A program made the translations under genes and the position numbers. This document shows positions 24,773 to 42,500 of a DNA stretch of 64,000 nucleotides, one piece after another. Position 1 is the first letter of the stretch; the number at the start of each line of letters is the position of its first letter. The notes under the pieces are model-generated. The model worked only from the letters and a program-made list of their open reading frames with translations, did not search any database and had not been told where the DNA came from. The stretch is from Ecdyonurus torrentis (lineage: Eukaryota; Arthropoda; Insecta; Ephemeroptera; Heptageniidae), in assembly GCA_949318235.1 (NCBI GenBank), contig OX439132.1, positions 6,592,034 through 6,656,033 on the forward strand, given 5' to 3'.

Positions 24773-27700
24773 TCAGCGTCGACGAGTTGATGTTCTAGTA
24801 CGTGTACTTGCAGCAGGAGAAGTTGCAGCTGCAGCAGCTAAGCTCCTGCTGCGCCTGCCTGGCTGAGTACGAGTAGGTTGTGCTGGCTGGGGCGGCGGAG
24901 GAGGTGGTGGTGGTAATACAGGGGATGAAGGAGCAGTCAAAGGTTCTTGCTTGATTGTAATTTTCTGCTGCCTTGCTGCTTCTGCTTCATCTTCTGCCTG
25001 TAGAGCCTCTCTATCAACCACCCATGGTAGTTCAAATACTCTGTAATCATAAAAAAGATATAGTTAAACGTAATATACAAGAAATATTGTTTAAAATATG
25101 TATAGCTGGTACAGGAAAAATCCAGCAAGGACTTTACCATAGTGAAGAGAGTTCCATGGATCAGTCAAAATCTTGCTAGTATGGAGATAAAATAAAACTA
25201 ACACTAATTGGATAGCTTTCGGCACTAAACTCCAAGAGAAACGGAGTGTGCTATGCCTTTGTCAGTCCTTACCAATTCAGAGAAACTATAAAAGTCTGTA
25301 ATGTCTGACGAAGGCATAACACACTCCATTTGTCTTAAAGCTCAGTTCCAAAAGCTATCCAATACATATTTTTTAAATATATTACTATTATTATTTTTTT
25401 TTTTACCTTTAAGCTAGCAAGGTTTTCACCAAATTATTGGACTCTCTTTACTATGGCAAGGCCCTGTCTGGTTTTCTTCCCCCCCCCCCCTTTTTATTAT
25501 TTATTATTGTGTTTTATTATTTTTTTTTTTTCTTTAACCGAGGGTATATTTTTCTTAACATCTCTACATGAACAGTGCAGTTACCTTTCTTACCATATCT
25601 GAATGGCCAAAGTAATACTTGTTGTACAAACTATGAATTCTAAGAGAACTGAGATTACTGGTATACTCTCTCTTGTATACAACTGATGAAGGCACCTGTC
25701 AAAGCCCTACTCCACTAACTGAACAACCAGCTTATCTCCGTTAAGGCTATATCCTTTATAATGATAAATGAGTGAGCATCTATTATCATGTTTCTCTTGT
25801 GGTATTGTGCCAAAATCTACCAATGTGTTTCATATTATTTATATTATTTCTGTGCATGCAACATTTTCACCAGCCTGTAGAATATCACTTCACTATGATA
25901 TAGCCCATGCTGATTCCTATATACTTTCCATTTAATGTTATTATATCCAACTGCGGCTTTTCTTAATTTATCTTCATATCTAAATACTACACCAAAACTT
26001 TGTTTGTACATTATATCATCATCTATCATCCTATATTTAAAAATTATTATTAAAGAAACAAAAGTAATGTGACTTACGATGGTGCAAAGGCCGGCACAGG
26101 TACTCCAAATGCAGTGACTGGTAGGAAGTTGTCCACCTCAATGTACTGCACTTCTTCTGGGTCAGGCCATAGTTGCGGGGGTTCAGTTTGTTGATTACGT
26201 CTGTTTGATACAGCACCTCGTCGAGCTCCACCACTACCATGGCCTCCTGATTTAGTCTGAGACTGACGTTGACGTAGCTTTTCATACTGACGTTGTTCTC
26301 GGAGACGTTGGATATCCCATCTTTGGAAAAATAAATAACTCATATATTAATTTTTACGCAGTGATACAATAAATAACAGCTCTACAAAATGAAACCTTAG
26401 TCTATATTCTATAACTTTATATCTGTAGGCAGTTTGCATTCATACCTAAATTATAATTATGGCAGCTACATTTAATAACATAGGGGAATGCTCTAATTGC
26501 ATACAGCATGCCACAAAATCTTATTATATTTATTTCTGTTGTTTACACTATTGTAATTGAATTATTTATTTATTTTATTCTTTCTCATGAAACAGCTAGG
26601 TGCGAATTTTCAGCCCATACTGCTGAGTGAAAAGCAATAACTGTACTATTATAATGACATCTACACATATTAAACTCATTTACTCAATTATACCTTTTAC
26701 GACGCCTCTCATCTAGCTCAAGGCGTTGATGGCGTTTTAAAAACACCTCATCTTCAAGGTTTTCTGTGCCTTCCATTGAGTAGCAACTGGTACAAGGTTT
26801 TATACGCCAGCTTGGTACCTAAAAAAACAAAACAAAAATATTGAATTTATGAAGAACTATAATGAAAACGACAAAATAAAGACAATCAGTTTAATTTATT
26901 ACCTCAAGTAAGCTCTGTGGAGAAGGTTCGTCATCTTCTAGTTTATGACCAGAACCATCATCATGAGTTCCTGGTACATAGAAGAGGACTGGAGTATTTA
27001 GTGGTACCACAGGTACAATCATTTTTGGCCTGCTAGGCTCAGTTTCTGTACATTTCAAAATTTTAGTTAGAATAATTAAAATAATATTTATATTGAGATA
27101 GCTCTTACCATTTGTGTCATTAGTTTCTCTGGTCTCCCTACGACTTTGAGTCAATCGTGAACGTTTGGCAGGTATCGATGGAGAGTCATTTCTGTTACGA
27201 GATCCTGCCGAGTCCCTACCGCGATCACTGCCTGCAGATCTGTAACATAGGTAACATGTGAAACTTATTAGAATGACATTTTCCATTAGATTGATGACTT
27301 AAAATCATATTACTTTATGTACTTTATATTTACTTGGTCGCTAAATGTTATTACTGTACATACTCTTCAATAAGAAGTGTTACCTGCGTGAAGCTGCTGT
27401 ATCTGACGACCATGATGATTTCCTACTTCGACTTGCTCTCTCAGGGAGCGTAACTTGTTTGGGTCCAACTGTAAGAGGGCTTCCTCGCGGAGATGAGGAG
27501 CCCTCAACCTTTGGAAAGGGCTGCAGGTTAGCTTGAGGTGGCTGTGGTTCCTCAGCAGCAGCTGGGGTTTCAGGTGCATTAGAAGATTCATTGGCTGCTT
27601 CAGTGGCAGGCCCTCCAGAAACAGCAGCATTAGCATCAGTTGGTTGACGTTTATTGTGATGTAGAGTAACTCTACGATCCATGCGTTCTAGTCGTTGACG

Positions 27701-29268
27701 TAGCTAAAAATTAAATAACAAATTTGTACACATTACTGGTAGCCCTCTTATAACAATGTATGTACATATATGCCTATATTTATGTCTCCATTGCTACTAT
27801 ACCCTTTTTCTTACCATATCGTTTTCCTGTCGAAGATTATTTAGTTGCTTATCTTTGTTGACTAGTTGTTCTGATTGTTGCTGTATGAGGTCAAGGTGTA
27901 ATAGAAGTAACTCTTTCAATTGTCGAACCTCTGCTGCTGCGGCACTATCATGCTCAGCCATACTTGCATACATATGATCAAAATCACAAGGAAAACGTTC
28001 TTCTTTGATACCCATGGCAGCAAAATTTGAATCCTGTAATAAATACAAATTGTTTAATATTAGTAAAACACATAATTTGAAACATACCGGTAAATACAAT
28101 ATGCTTAGTTTTATAATGTATGTATGTATGTATGCAATACCGGTACCCACATACAAAAAGAATGTTTTTGTTTTTGTTTAGATCATGAAACTCCATCACA
28201 CACATTTTTTCAAAGAATTTCTATGTTCTGGGAGGGTAGTTTTTAATGATGAACACACCACGCCGGTTTTAAATGACAATATAAGGTCCAAGGTCAATTA
28301 GCAATTAGCAATTAGCAAATACTTAACAAAATGGACAAAAGAAATAATTTTTAACACAATAATAGCTCCTCACTATGAATATTGTTCATCGATATTTCTG
28401 GATGCAAATGTCAGAGATATTGATAAACTAGAGAAATTACAAAATAAAGCTATGAGAATTATTCTGAAATGTGATTGGTATACTAAGAAAAATGATATGC
28501 TTAAGAAATTAAACTGGTTAAGTGTCAAACAAAAAATTGAATTTAAAGTACTGTGTTTCATTCATAAAATCACTTCAATGAAAGACGACATCTTTAGTAA
28601 CTACTATAAAAAAAATAATGAAATTCATAAACATGATACTAGACAAGCAAAAGAATTCCACATGTTTTCTCAATCCAACAAATCAAGCCAAAAGTCTTTA
28701 TTTGTTAATGGCATAAAATTATATAACAAACTCAATCAAGTTGACAAAGAATTAAACGTTAAAAATTTCAAAAAACAAGTATTCAATAAACTTAAATGCA
28801 GTGATATTTAAAATTAAAATAAGATAATAAACCTACATTATTATAAACTATATACCCTATGATTGAAAGTGAAGTGTAACATCAAAATAAATCAGTGTTA
28901 ATGAAGTGTTAATAAAATAGCATTAAATTGCTAAAATTAACTAACAAACAAACAAATATAGCACACCGAGCACACACTATTTGGGCATAAAAATGTAAAT
29001 AAACTGCACAGTTAGATCCTTATTGGTTGTGGGCATTTTTATGACAACATTACGAAGAATGTCCTCATTAAAAGAAAAATGGTTAGATATTACGCTAATG
29101 TATGCTTACCTGCAAGTTTTTGGCACATGAAGCGATGTGGTCTTGAATCGCAGCAACCATTGTTGCGGCATCTTCGTCAGTGGCGTCTACAACGCCTGGT
29201 CCACTGCCGTTCAATAAAGGCTTCGACATATCGAGCCCTTGCGACCCCAAAGAGCCGCCAAGTCTCAT
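24773..29268 (-). CDS. msl-1: Male-specific lethal 1 (MSL1) homologue, complete
   Basis: Chromatin scaffold of the MSL histone H4K16 acetyltransferase complex; family members bind MSL2 by a coiled coil and MOF and MSL3 by the PEHE domain. Eight exons (-): 29110-29268, 27815-28033, 27384-27703, 27109-27239, 26903-27045, 26694-26818, 26078-26320, 24773-25040; all introns are GT-AG and the joined frame is 1608 nt (535 aa). Visible parts: the N-terminal segment, a coiled coil at about 85-137 (LLLHLDLIQQQSEQL, then LRQRLERMDRR), a Ser/Arg-rich linker with a likely NLS (PAKRSR, about 256-261), and PEHE at about 325-453 (from PSWRIKPC through FLKRHQRLELDERRRKRWDI to VFELPW). A possible sumoylation site (IKQE) and a proline run follow. 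The coiled coil and modest length favour MSL1 over KANSL1, the other PEHE family. The start is the first Met of exon 1; a second in-frame Met is at residue 14. Intron 1 hosts a retroelement fragment. Confidence 0.95.
25100..25480. mobile_element. Palindromic element, family P1 (copy 1), in msl-1 intron 7
   Basis: Outer arms: TCCAGCAAGGACTTTACCAT near 25122 pairs with ATGGCAAGGCCCTGTCTGG near 25453. The inner part, from ATTGGATAGCTTTCGGCACT near 25207 to AAAAGCTATCCAAT near 25357, is itself a palindrome and so looks like a nested element. The same outer element with a related core occurs at 34450-34770 in adenosine kinase, so the two neighbouring genes carry copies of one family. Confidence 0.75.
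28302..28811 (+). pseudogene. Non-LTR retrotransposon reverse transcriptase C-terminus (jockey-like), 5'-truncated
   Basis: An open frame of about 170 codons (stop at 28809-28811) reads KWTKEIIFNTIIAPHYEYCS, then KLQNKAMRIILKCD, then LKKLNWLSVKQKIEFKVLCF. This matches the thumb and C-terminal region of jockey-type reverse transcriptases common in arthropods. Fingers, palm catalytic motif and endonuclease are absent. It follows a short TTAGCAA repetition at the truncation point and an AT-rich 3' tail ending in (AAAC)n-like sequence near 28945. It lies in msl-1 intron 1, antisense to the gene. The remaining frame is intact, suggesting a fairly recent 5'-truncated insertion. Confidence 0.85.
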
Positions 29269-30135
29269 AGCATTTCAATAGCTACAAGACAATAATTAGC
29301 AAATGCACTATGATTTTTTTATACCAAAACAAATTTAACGGCGTAGTTTGCTGTCCGGCATGACAGTTCTTAGTTCAGAATATTATCACCAGGAGGAGAA
29401 GGCGTTGAACAATTTTTTTCAAAGCGGTATTAATTTGAAATTTTAAAAAGACGACATCAAAGTGACAACAGTTTACAAAAGCTTAAAAAATTAACATATG
29501 GCTAGAAAGTTTGATGACTAGATTATGAAAGAACTGTTATTTTTCATTGTTATGTCGTGATTTTTACTTTGTGTCAAATTATTTATTTTATTCGTACAGT
29601 TTTCTGCAGTTTGCAGGTTTGCGCCGGTTTGCGCAATCGCAATCAGCTGGCAATTTTTTTCTCTTCCACTTCCCCCCCCCCCCCCCCCTTTCGTTTCCCC
29701 CGCGTTTCCCCGGCCCCCACGACCCCCCGACGACCCCCGACCGATCACCTCCTCCCCTCCTCCTCCTCCGCCTTCTCCCACTTCTCCCACTTCTCCCAGC
29801 CTTCTCCTCAATTGCAACTCGGGACAATTTTTTTAACTTTTTAACCACACTGACCACACAGCAAAGAGACCAAATTAACGGAGGTGTGAAAATCAGAGCA
29901 AGAAAAAAGTTTGAACTATATGCTCGTAGTTGCGTCTCAAAGTCCTCTTCAATTTTTGTCTGTGATCTGGTTCTGTGTATAAAGGTTATTTTTCTATTAA
30001 ATCTCAACGATCGCATACATACATACATATCGTACTTATTAAAGTGCAGAGGACACGTTTGGCTGACCTGAGACGACCACGAGGGCATCTTTCTCTGATA
30101 AAAAGTCACTTCGAACGTCCAATTTTTTCTTCACC
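29269..30135. promoter_or_regulatory. Shared intergenic region between msl-1 and adenosine kinase
   Basis: The two start codons are 867 bp apart and point away from each other, so this interval must contain both 5' UTRs and both promoters, possibly one bidirectional promoter. It contains the most GC-rich stretch near either start (29661-29800). No TATA box or transcription start can be placed with confidence. Open frames on both strands across this interval are by-products of the C-rich tract. Confidence 0.6.
29661..29800. other. Polypyrimidine, cytosine-rich tract in the shared promoter
   Basis: A run of 17 C (29672-29688) is followed by CCCCC-, CCCCGG-, and CCTCCTCC-type blocks; the plus strand is almost purely pyrimidine for about 140 bp. 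The minus strand therefore has several G runs that could form G-quadruplexes, and the plus strand could form an i-motif or triplex. This is inference from composition only. Confidence 0.8.
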
Positions 30136-36987
<6,852 letters not shown>

Positions 36988-37249
36988 CTGCCAATTGAAT
37001 ACTGTGTATTTAAATTAGCATTCTACTCCACTGGACAAGTACTATACTGTATAAGTATCTCTTTAAGGCATTATTTTATTACTTATTAGATTTTGTCACC
37101 TTTATTTAGAAATCTCATTTTATTAGTTCTTAATTTATTCTTTTGGTCTTTTAGATAATTAAAATTTTGTGGGAGTACTTTTGCATAATAAGTATGCAAT
37201 TTAGTTAAATAGTTTTCATTAACAGTTCCTTAAAAACAAAAATAACAAT

Positions 37250-37269
37250 AATAAATCAGGTTTAATAAA
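37250..37269 (+). terminator. Candidate poly(A) signals for adenosine kinase
   Basis: Two AATAAA hexamers (37250-37255 and 37264-37269) about 265 nt after the stop codon, followed by T/A-rich sequence. Confidence 0.4.
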
Positions 37270-38162
37270 TGCACAATATTTTTTTACATGTATCCAACAA
37301 GAAAACTATTTTATAATAAAACGGGATAGTTTAAAAAAATAAAACTCATTTTTGTAATTTGAAATAATTAATAGTGAACAACAGTATTCACTATTGACAT
37401 AAAAATAACTTCTTTTTGATCTTGCCAGACTTCTTGCATATTTAATGTCTGAAGCTTGATTTAATTTGTCCAAAGATATGAAGAAAGTTCCCTACATTTT
37501 ATTTCACTTTTTCTGTATGTTTATTTTAAGTGTGAATTAATTACTATCTATCTAGTACCTTTTATTTTAATAAAGGCATTTTTTTTAATGCAGCAAAGTT
37601 AGTAATTCTTAGTTGCTAATTAGTCAACAATTATTTAGCAAAAAGATATTTATAATTGTGATGGTATTTGCAAGAAAACTGCACTAAAAACAGATTGTAA
37701 AAATAACTTGTAAAAATAACTATTCTACAAAGAAAATCTGTAGCAATATATTTTAATACGTACAATTATTCCTCCCCCCCCCCCCCCTTTTTTTTTTTTT
37801 TTTTTTTTTCTCTCTCTTAATTTCTATATTATGATCTGATGTTGTATTGTTTTATTGTTTATTCCCATTATGTGCCTTATTGCACATTATGTATTTAACA
37901 TTTTTACAACTATATATTATTATGCTCAAAATGATTAAAATTGGTTAACAAATTGAAATTACAAAATGCTCTGAAATAGAAATTATATGATCTGTAAATT
38001 AAAATAAAGTAAAAGTTTTTCTGTCTAATCTAATGGGTTTATTTAAATTATTTATTAATATCCTTTAGGTAAATTCACAATTGATTTGCAAGGCAAAATG
38101 AAAGTCCTAAAAAACGGCTTTTGATTCACAAAGATTCACAATACACTTCGAGCATACATACC

Positions 38163-38463
38163 GAGCAGGTATGGCTGAGTGGTGAAGGCAGCTGACTCGT
38201 AACGCTGTACTCCTCACAGAGTATAGGTTTGAGCCACTGCTAGGTGCGTACAAGAAGTGTGAGAGCACAACATGTTGCACGATGTATGTTTACATGCATT
38301 CCATGATGACGCACAGCATTCCGGAGGTGCATGATTGATGTGATTGTACCGACCAGCAGGTCTAGACGTTTCCACAGTTTCTCTAGGCTGTCATTGCGAA
38401 TGCCGGGCTGTGTACAATATGTGTACAATATGGCAAGCAAAAAAAAAAAAAAAAAAAAAAAAA
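38163..38463 (+). mobile_element. tRNA-derived SINE with poly(A) tail
   Basis: The 5' part (about 85 bp) is tRNA-like: A box TGGCTGAGTGG, an anticodon-loop-like CTCGTAA, a variable-arm-like insertion, and a degenerate B box (GGTTTGAGCC). This fits a class II tRNA (Ser/Leu) head. A tRNA-unrelated body of about 190 bp follows, then about 25 A residues at the end. Target duplications were not evident. It lies between the convergent 3' ends of Adk and the Slac2-like gene. Confidence 0.8.
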
Positions 38464-39397
38464 CGGTTTAATGCTGCAGGCAATTAAAGTAAAAAGAAAA
38501 AATAATGAATTTGATATTTCAAATATAATTTTTTTTATTCTTTTAGTTCCTATTACTTTTTACTACATTGTTTTTATATATTGGAAAAAGTGTGCATTTT
38601 CATTTTCTTACGTAATAGGAATGATTAATGTTAATATTAGATCCTTATTATATTTATCTTTAATTCAGCTTCTTACTATTTTAAAATTTCAAAGCATTTT
38701 TAGATACTCTAATTTTTAAATATATGACGTAGAAGAAATGTATTCTCTTAAAAATAAAAGTCTTTTTTTTATCTATATTTTATTACATACATTGCTAAAT
38801 TCATTTTGTAAATAATATAATTTATATGGCTTGTTAATGCAAAGTAAAGTCACTATAATGTACTTATTATATAATTATTTCCAGTTTAGACATAATATAA
38901 TTACAGCATTAATCAATTAACAATAATTTTACATATATGTCAGATACAAATATTAATATCAATTGTTTTCATTTTAATTAGTAAAGAGAGGAAATAGTAC
39001 TCCTTATTTACATGGATTAAAAATTTGTTGCAAAAATATTTTATTTCTTTTTCAGTACAAAGTATTTGCATATAATATTATTAATTTTAGAGTAATAATA
39101 AGATGCATAATTAATTTACACCATTAAGTGTAAAAATAATTTGACATTAAAGTTATATTCATGTGTGAATAATAAATATCACATATTCCAGGAGTTGCAT
39201 AAACATTTTCATAGAAATATTGCTCTTGCCGATATAAATACATTTATGCAGCTTTTAAATTTTGCTAAAAAGTTAATTTTGTACTTCATCGATGATCTAT
39301 TGAATTAAATTTTCTTCAATATCATACCATAATATTTTAAAGATTTTGGAAAAATCTATTTTTTTTTTTCTTCTCATTATTTTAGCATAAAAATAAA
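38464..39397. other. AT-rich intergenic DNA between convergent genes
   Basis: No exon or structured element is recognised. It should hold the 3' ends of transcripts from the Slac2-like gene. Confidence 0.4.
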
Positions 39398-39403
39398 TTT
39401 ATT
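39398..39403 (-). terminator. Candidate poly(A) signal for the long Slac2-like isoform
   Basis: Minus-strand AATAAA about 122 nt downstream of the stop at 39525-39527. For the short isoform a second AATAAA is at 41334-41339, about 170 nt after its stop. Confidence 0.35.
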
Positions 39404-39524
39404 ATTTTTATCCATCTGACTGACTGAAACTTAGCGAGAGAGAGAGAGAGAGAGATAAAAGAAGACAAAAAAAATTGTTTGTTGTTGTTATATAAAGAGA
39501 ACATGAAAAAGAAAGGAAGTAAGA

Positions 39525-42500
39525 TTATTTTTTCTTAAGATTTCTAGGAGCTGGGGTTGGAGGGTCAAGGCTCCTCCAGAACTCAAGGTTGGCGCGATGA
39601 CGCTCGGCGGGTCGTGGGGCACGTTTATCATCCGCAACACTGCCATTCTCAACTGGTTTTTGTGAATTATCACCTCGTAATCCAGCTCGAAATTCCTTTG
39701 ATAAATTACGCGCTGTTAAGCTGTGAACCTGTGGTACAAAAATATAGATATAGAGCTATACAGTTTTTTTTATTCTTATTATATATATATATTTTTTTTA
39801 AATTAAAACTTATAATATGAATAAAACTATAAATAAGTTATGACGAATCCCTCAATAATTAACGTACCGGAGCTGGAGTCGGTTGTTTGTTATTATCTCT
39901 GCTGAGTTCAACGATGACGATGCTTTTATCATCAATGAATGCACTTGGAGGCTTCGCATTCTGAAATCGTAAAGTTGAATGAAATGGTAGCACATGCATG
40001 CATATTTATTACTATATTAATATAAAGAAGTGATTAATAGAGTAATTTAAAATTGAATTGTACGTAACTATGAATTTATATTAAAAGAATCATATCAAAT
40101 AATATATATATTTTATAATAATTATACTGGAAAAATAACATCGTATGAATATTAAATTAATGTGACATTAATCTTTACCTTTCGCTTGACGAGCTGCAAT
40201 GGTGGCGCGAACTGCTTAGCGAGTTCCCTCACACACGGCATCTTGAGCTCCTCGTCATCCTCAAAGCTGATTGCTGAGGTGGTGGAACCCACTGCGGAGT
40301 CTCCATGGTCCTCGGACACCAGAGAGGTGAGAGACACAGCAGCAGACAACACTGCGGTCTCCTCCAGTGACATCGGCTCGTTTTGTATCGTATCCACGTC
40401 AGCAATGGGAGAATCCTGAGCTACCACGCTTTCCACTGTTTCTTCATTGTTCTGTAATATGGTCGTGTGTTCATACGTGAATCGGGTCCACATTTTTATG
40501 CTACTCTATTAATGACCACAGAAAGAGTCTATCAACAAATTCTTTTGCACTATATATCTAAATTATCATGCAATTAAAATACAATGGCAATATGAATGAA
40601 CGTGCACATAAATATAAACAATGGACCACCATGCAATGACATGTTTTGAATATTATTGCAACGTTAAGTGAAAACGATTTTTTCATAAGAAATGCATTAA
40701 GATGAATGTTCAAGTTTATTTTAAATAGTTCGTTCATTGCAAGTGGTCCATTATTTTCCAAGTATATAATGTATTTAAAAATATATATATTTACAATATG
40801 GTTTATCTTCAATTTGAGATTTTTTTTTTTTTTTTTTTTTTTGCATGCAAGGGTTGTTGATCACGTAAAATATAACATAATATCCGAGGTAAAAACTACA
40901 GTAAAAAGAATCCTTGATCAAATAAATAAAATTTATTTATAAAAAATTAAATGTACAGTACATGCACAGAAAATATTAAGAAAATAAAAAGGTTATAATA
41001 CAAAAAAAGGACGTGCTTAAGTTAATATCTTTTTTGAAATAAATTTAACATATGTACCAAAAAAGAAATTGCATATTTAAGAACTCTGTTTTTATACCTT
41101 TCATATCCCAAACAAGCAATAGGTTGCACTAGTGTTACTACAATATATAAGTGTTTGTATATAAAAATTCAGCCTTAAATTTAGTGTTGCTTGAAAAGTC
41201 GATTATTTACATGTGTTATAAAAGTGCATTTAATAAAAAGATAAAAGTTCAATACGTAAGAAAATAAAAATAATAATATTTTTTTTAATTTCAAATGAAA
41301 TATGACGTGCAAGATTATATATTATTTTAATAATTTATTAGTTTGATTAATTATTAACCTTTATCTTATTGAACGATATTGCTTGCATGAACAGGAATGC
41401 AATATTCTTCATCACCTATTTTTTGCCCAACCATATTACAAAAAAATATATAATACAGAACAGAATCCACTATAGATTATTACTATTATTTAAAGGTTAA
41501 TATTTTTAATAATATTTTGTTAGATCAATTCTACTTCTGACTCGCAGACTGCCAGTGAAGTAAGGTTCAGCTCGCGGAATAACTCTGGACTCTCGCAAGC
41601 TAGAGGTGCGACGTAAGCTTGATAGTGGCTGGAGGAACGATTCTGTGACTTGCGCCACTTCATCAGGCGCAACCTGTAGACGCCAACCCTGCCCCCCGCC
41701 CTGCCAAAGAGGCACAAACAAGCAATCACCACCATCAGCTTATTGTGTGATTGCACTCATTGATTTCCTTCGAAGTCATATTTGAACAAAAAATAACATT
41801 GACTAGCGTAGAACAAATACAACTAATAAAAATTAGAAAAAAAATCACGATCTATATTTGATTCTGAAGTTTTTTTTAAGCTGTTTTAAACAGAAAAAAA
41901 AACTTGAAAGCAGCTTAATTTGCCTCTAAAGAAGCTAAAAATGACATTTGTTCTATATGCTGAGCAATTTTATTTATTTGTTCAAACATGACAATTTCAT
42001 GCAACCACTCTCTATTAAATCTACTGTATAGCATGCACAAATAGAGACTAATGAAGAAGGATCTTCAAGAAGAAAAAAATATATTATACAAAAAAGAAGA
42101 AAATAATTGTTATAGATATTGTCATTCTACAAAATGTTATTAATCACTAATCAGTGTAATTGTTTATGATACTTACATTATCCATTCTGTTGGCACTTCT
42201 ATTTTCGTTGATATAGTAATCTCTGCCGTACCTGTGGGATAAATTAATAATAATAATAATAATAATCCTACTTTTCCTACTACAATTAAAATTATATATA
42301 TATTTATATTTTAAACATTCAGCTTGTTATTCGCCGCATTATATACATTAAAAATTAAAAGAGATGAATTAAAATATTAACCCAGGCAGTTCCAATATAG
42401 TAACGTTTTTTTTAGTGGTATAGAGTTTATTTATTAAAGTTGTTACAACAGGGAAAAATCATTATATTTTTATATTGATATTTATTGCTTAAGATTTTTA

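Noticed and set aside
29518..30109. Several 95-174-codon open frames on both strands
   Set aside because: They arise from the C-rich tract (proline/serine- or glycine/arginine-rich peptides) in the msl-1/Adk intergenic region; no domain and no splice logic.
40152..40493. ORF with its own ATG (MWTRFTYEH) as start of a separate small gene
   Set aside because: The ATG lies upstream of a good splice acceptor at 40452, and phase 0 fits the preceding Slac2-like exon; an exon is the simpler reading, though an independent start is not excluded.
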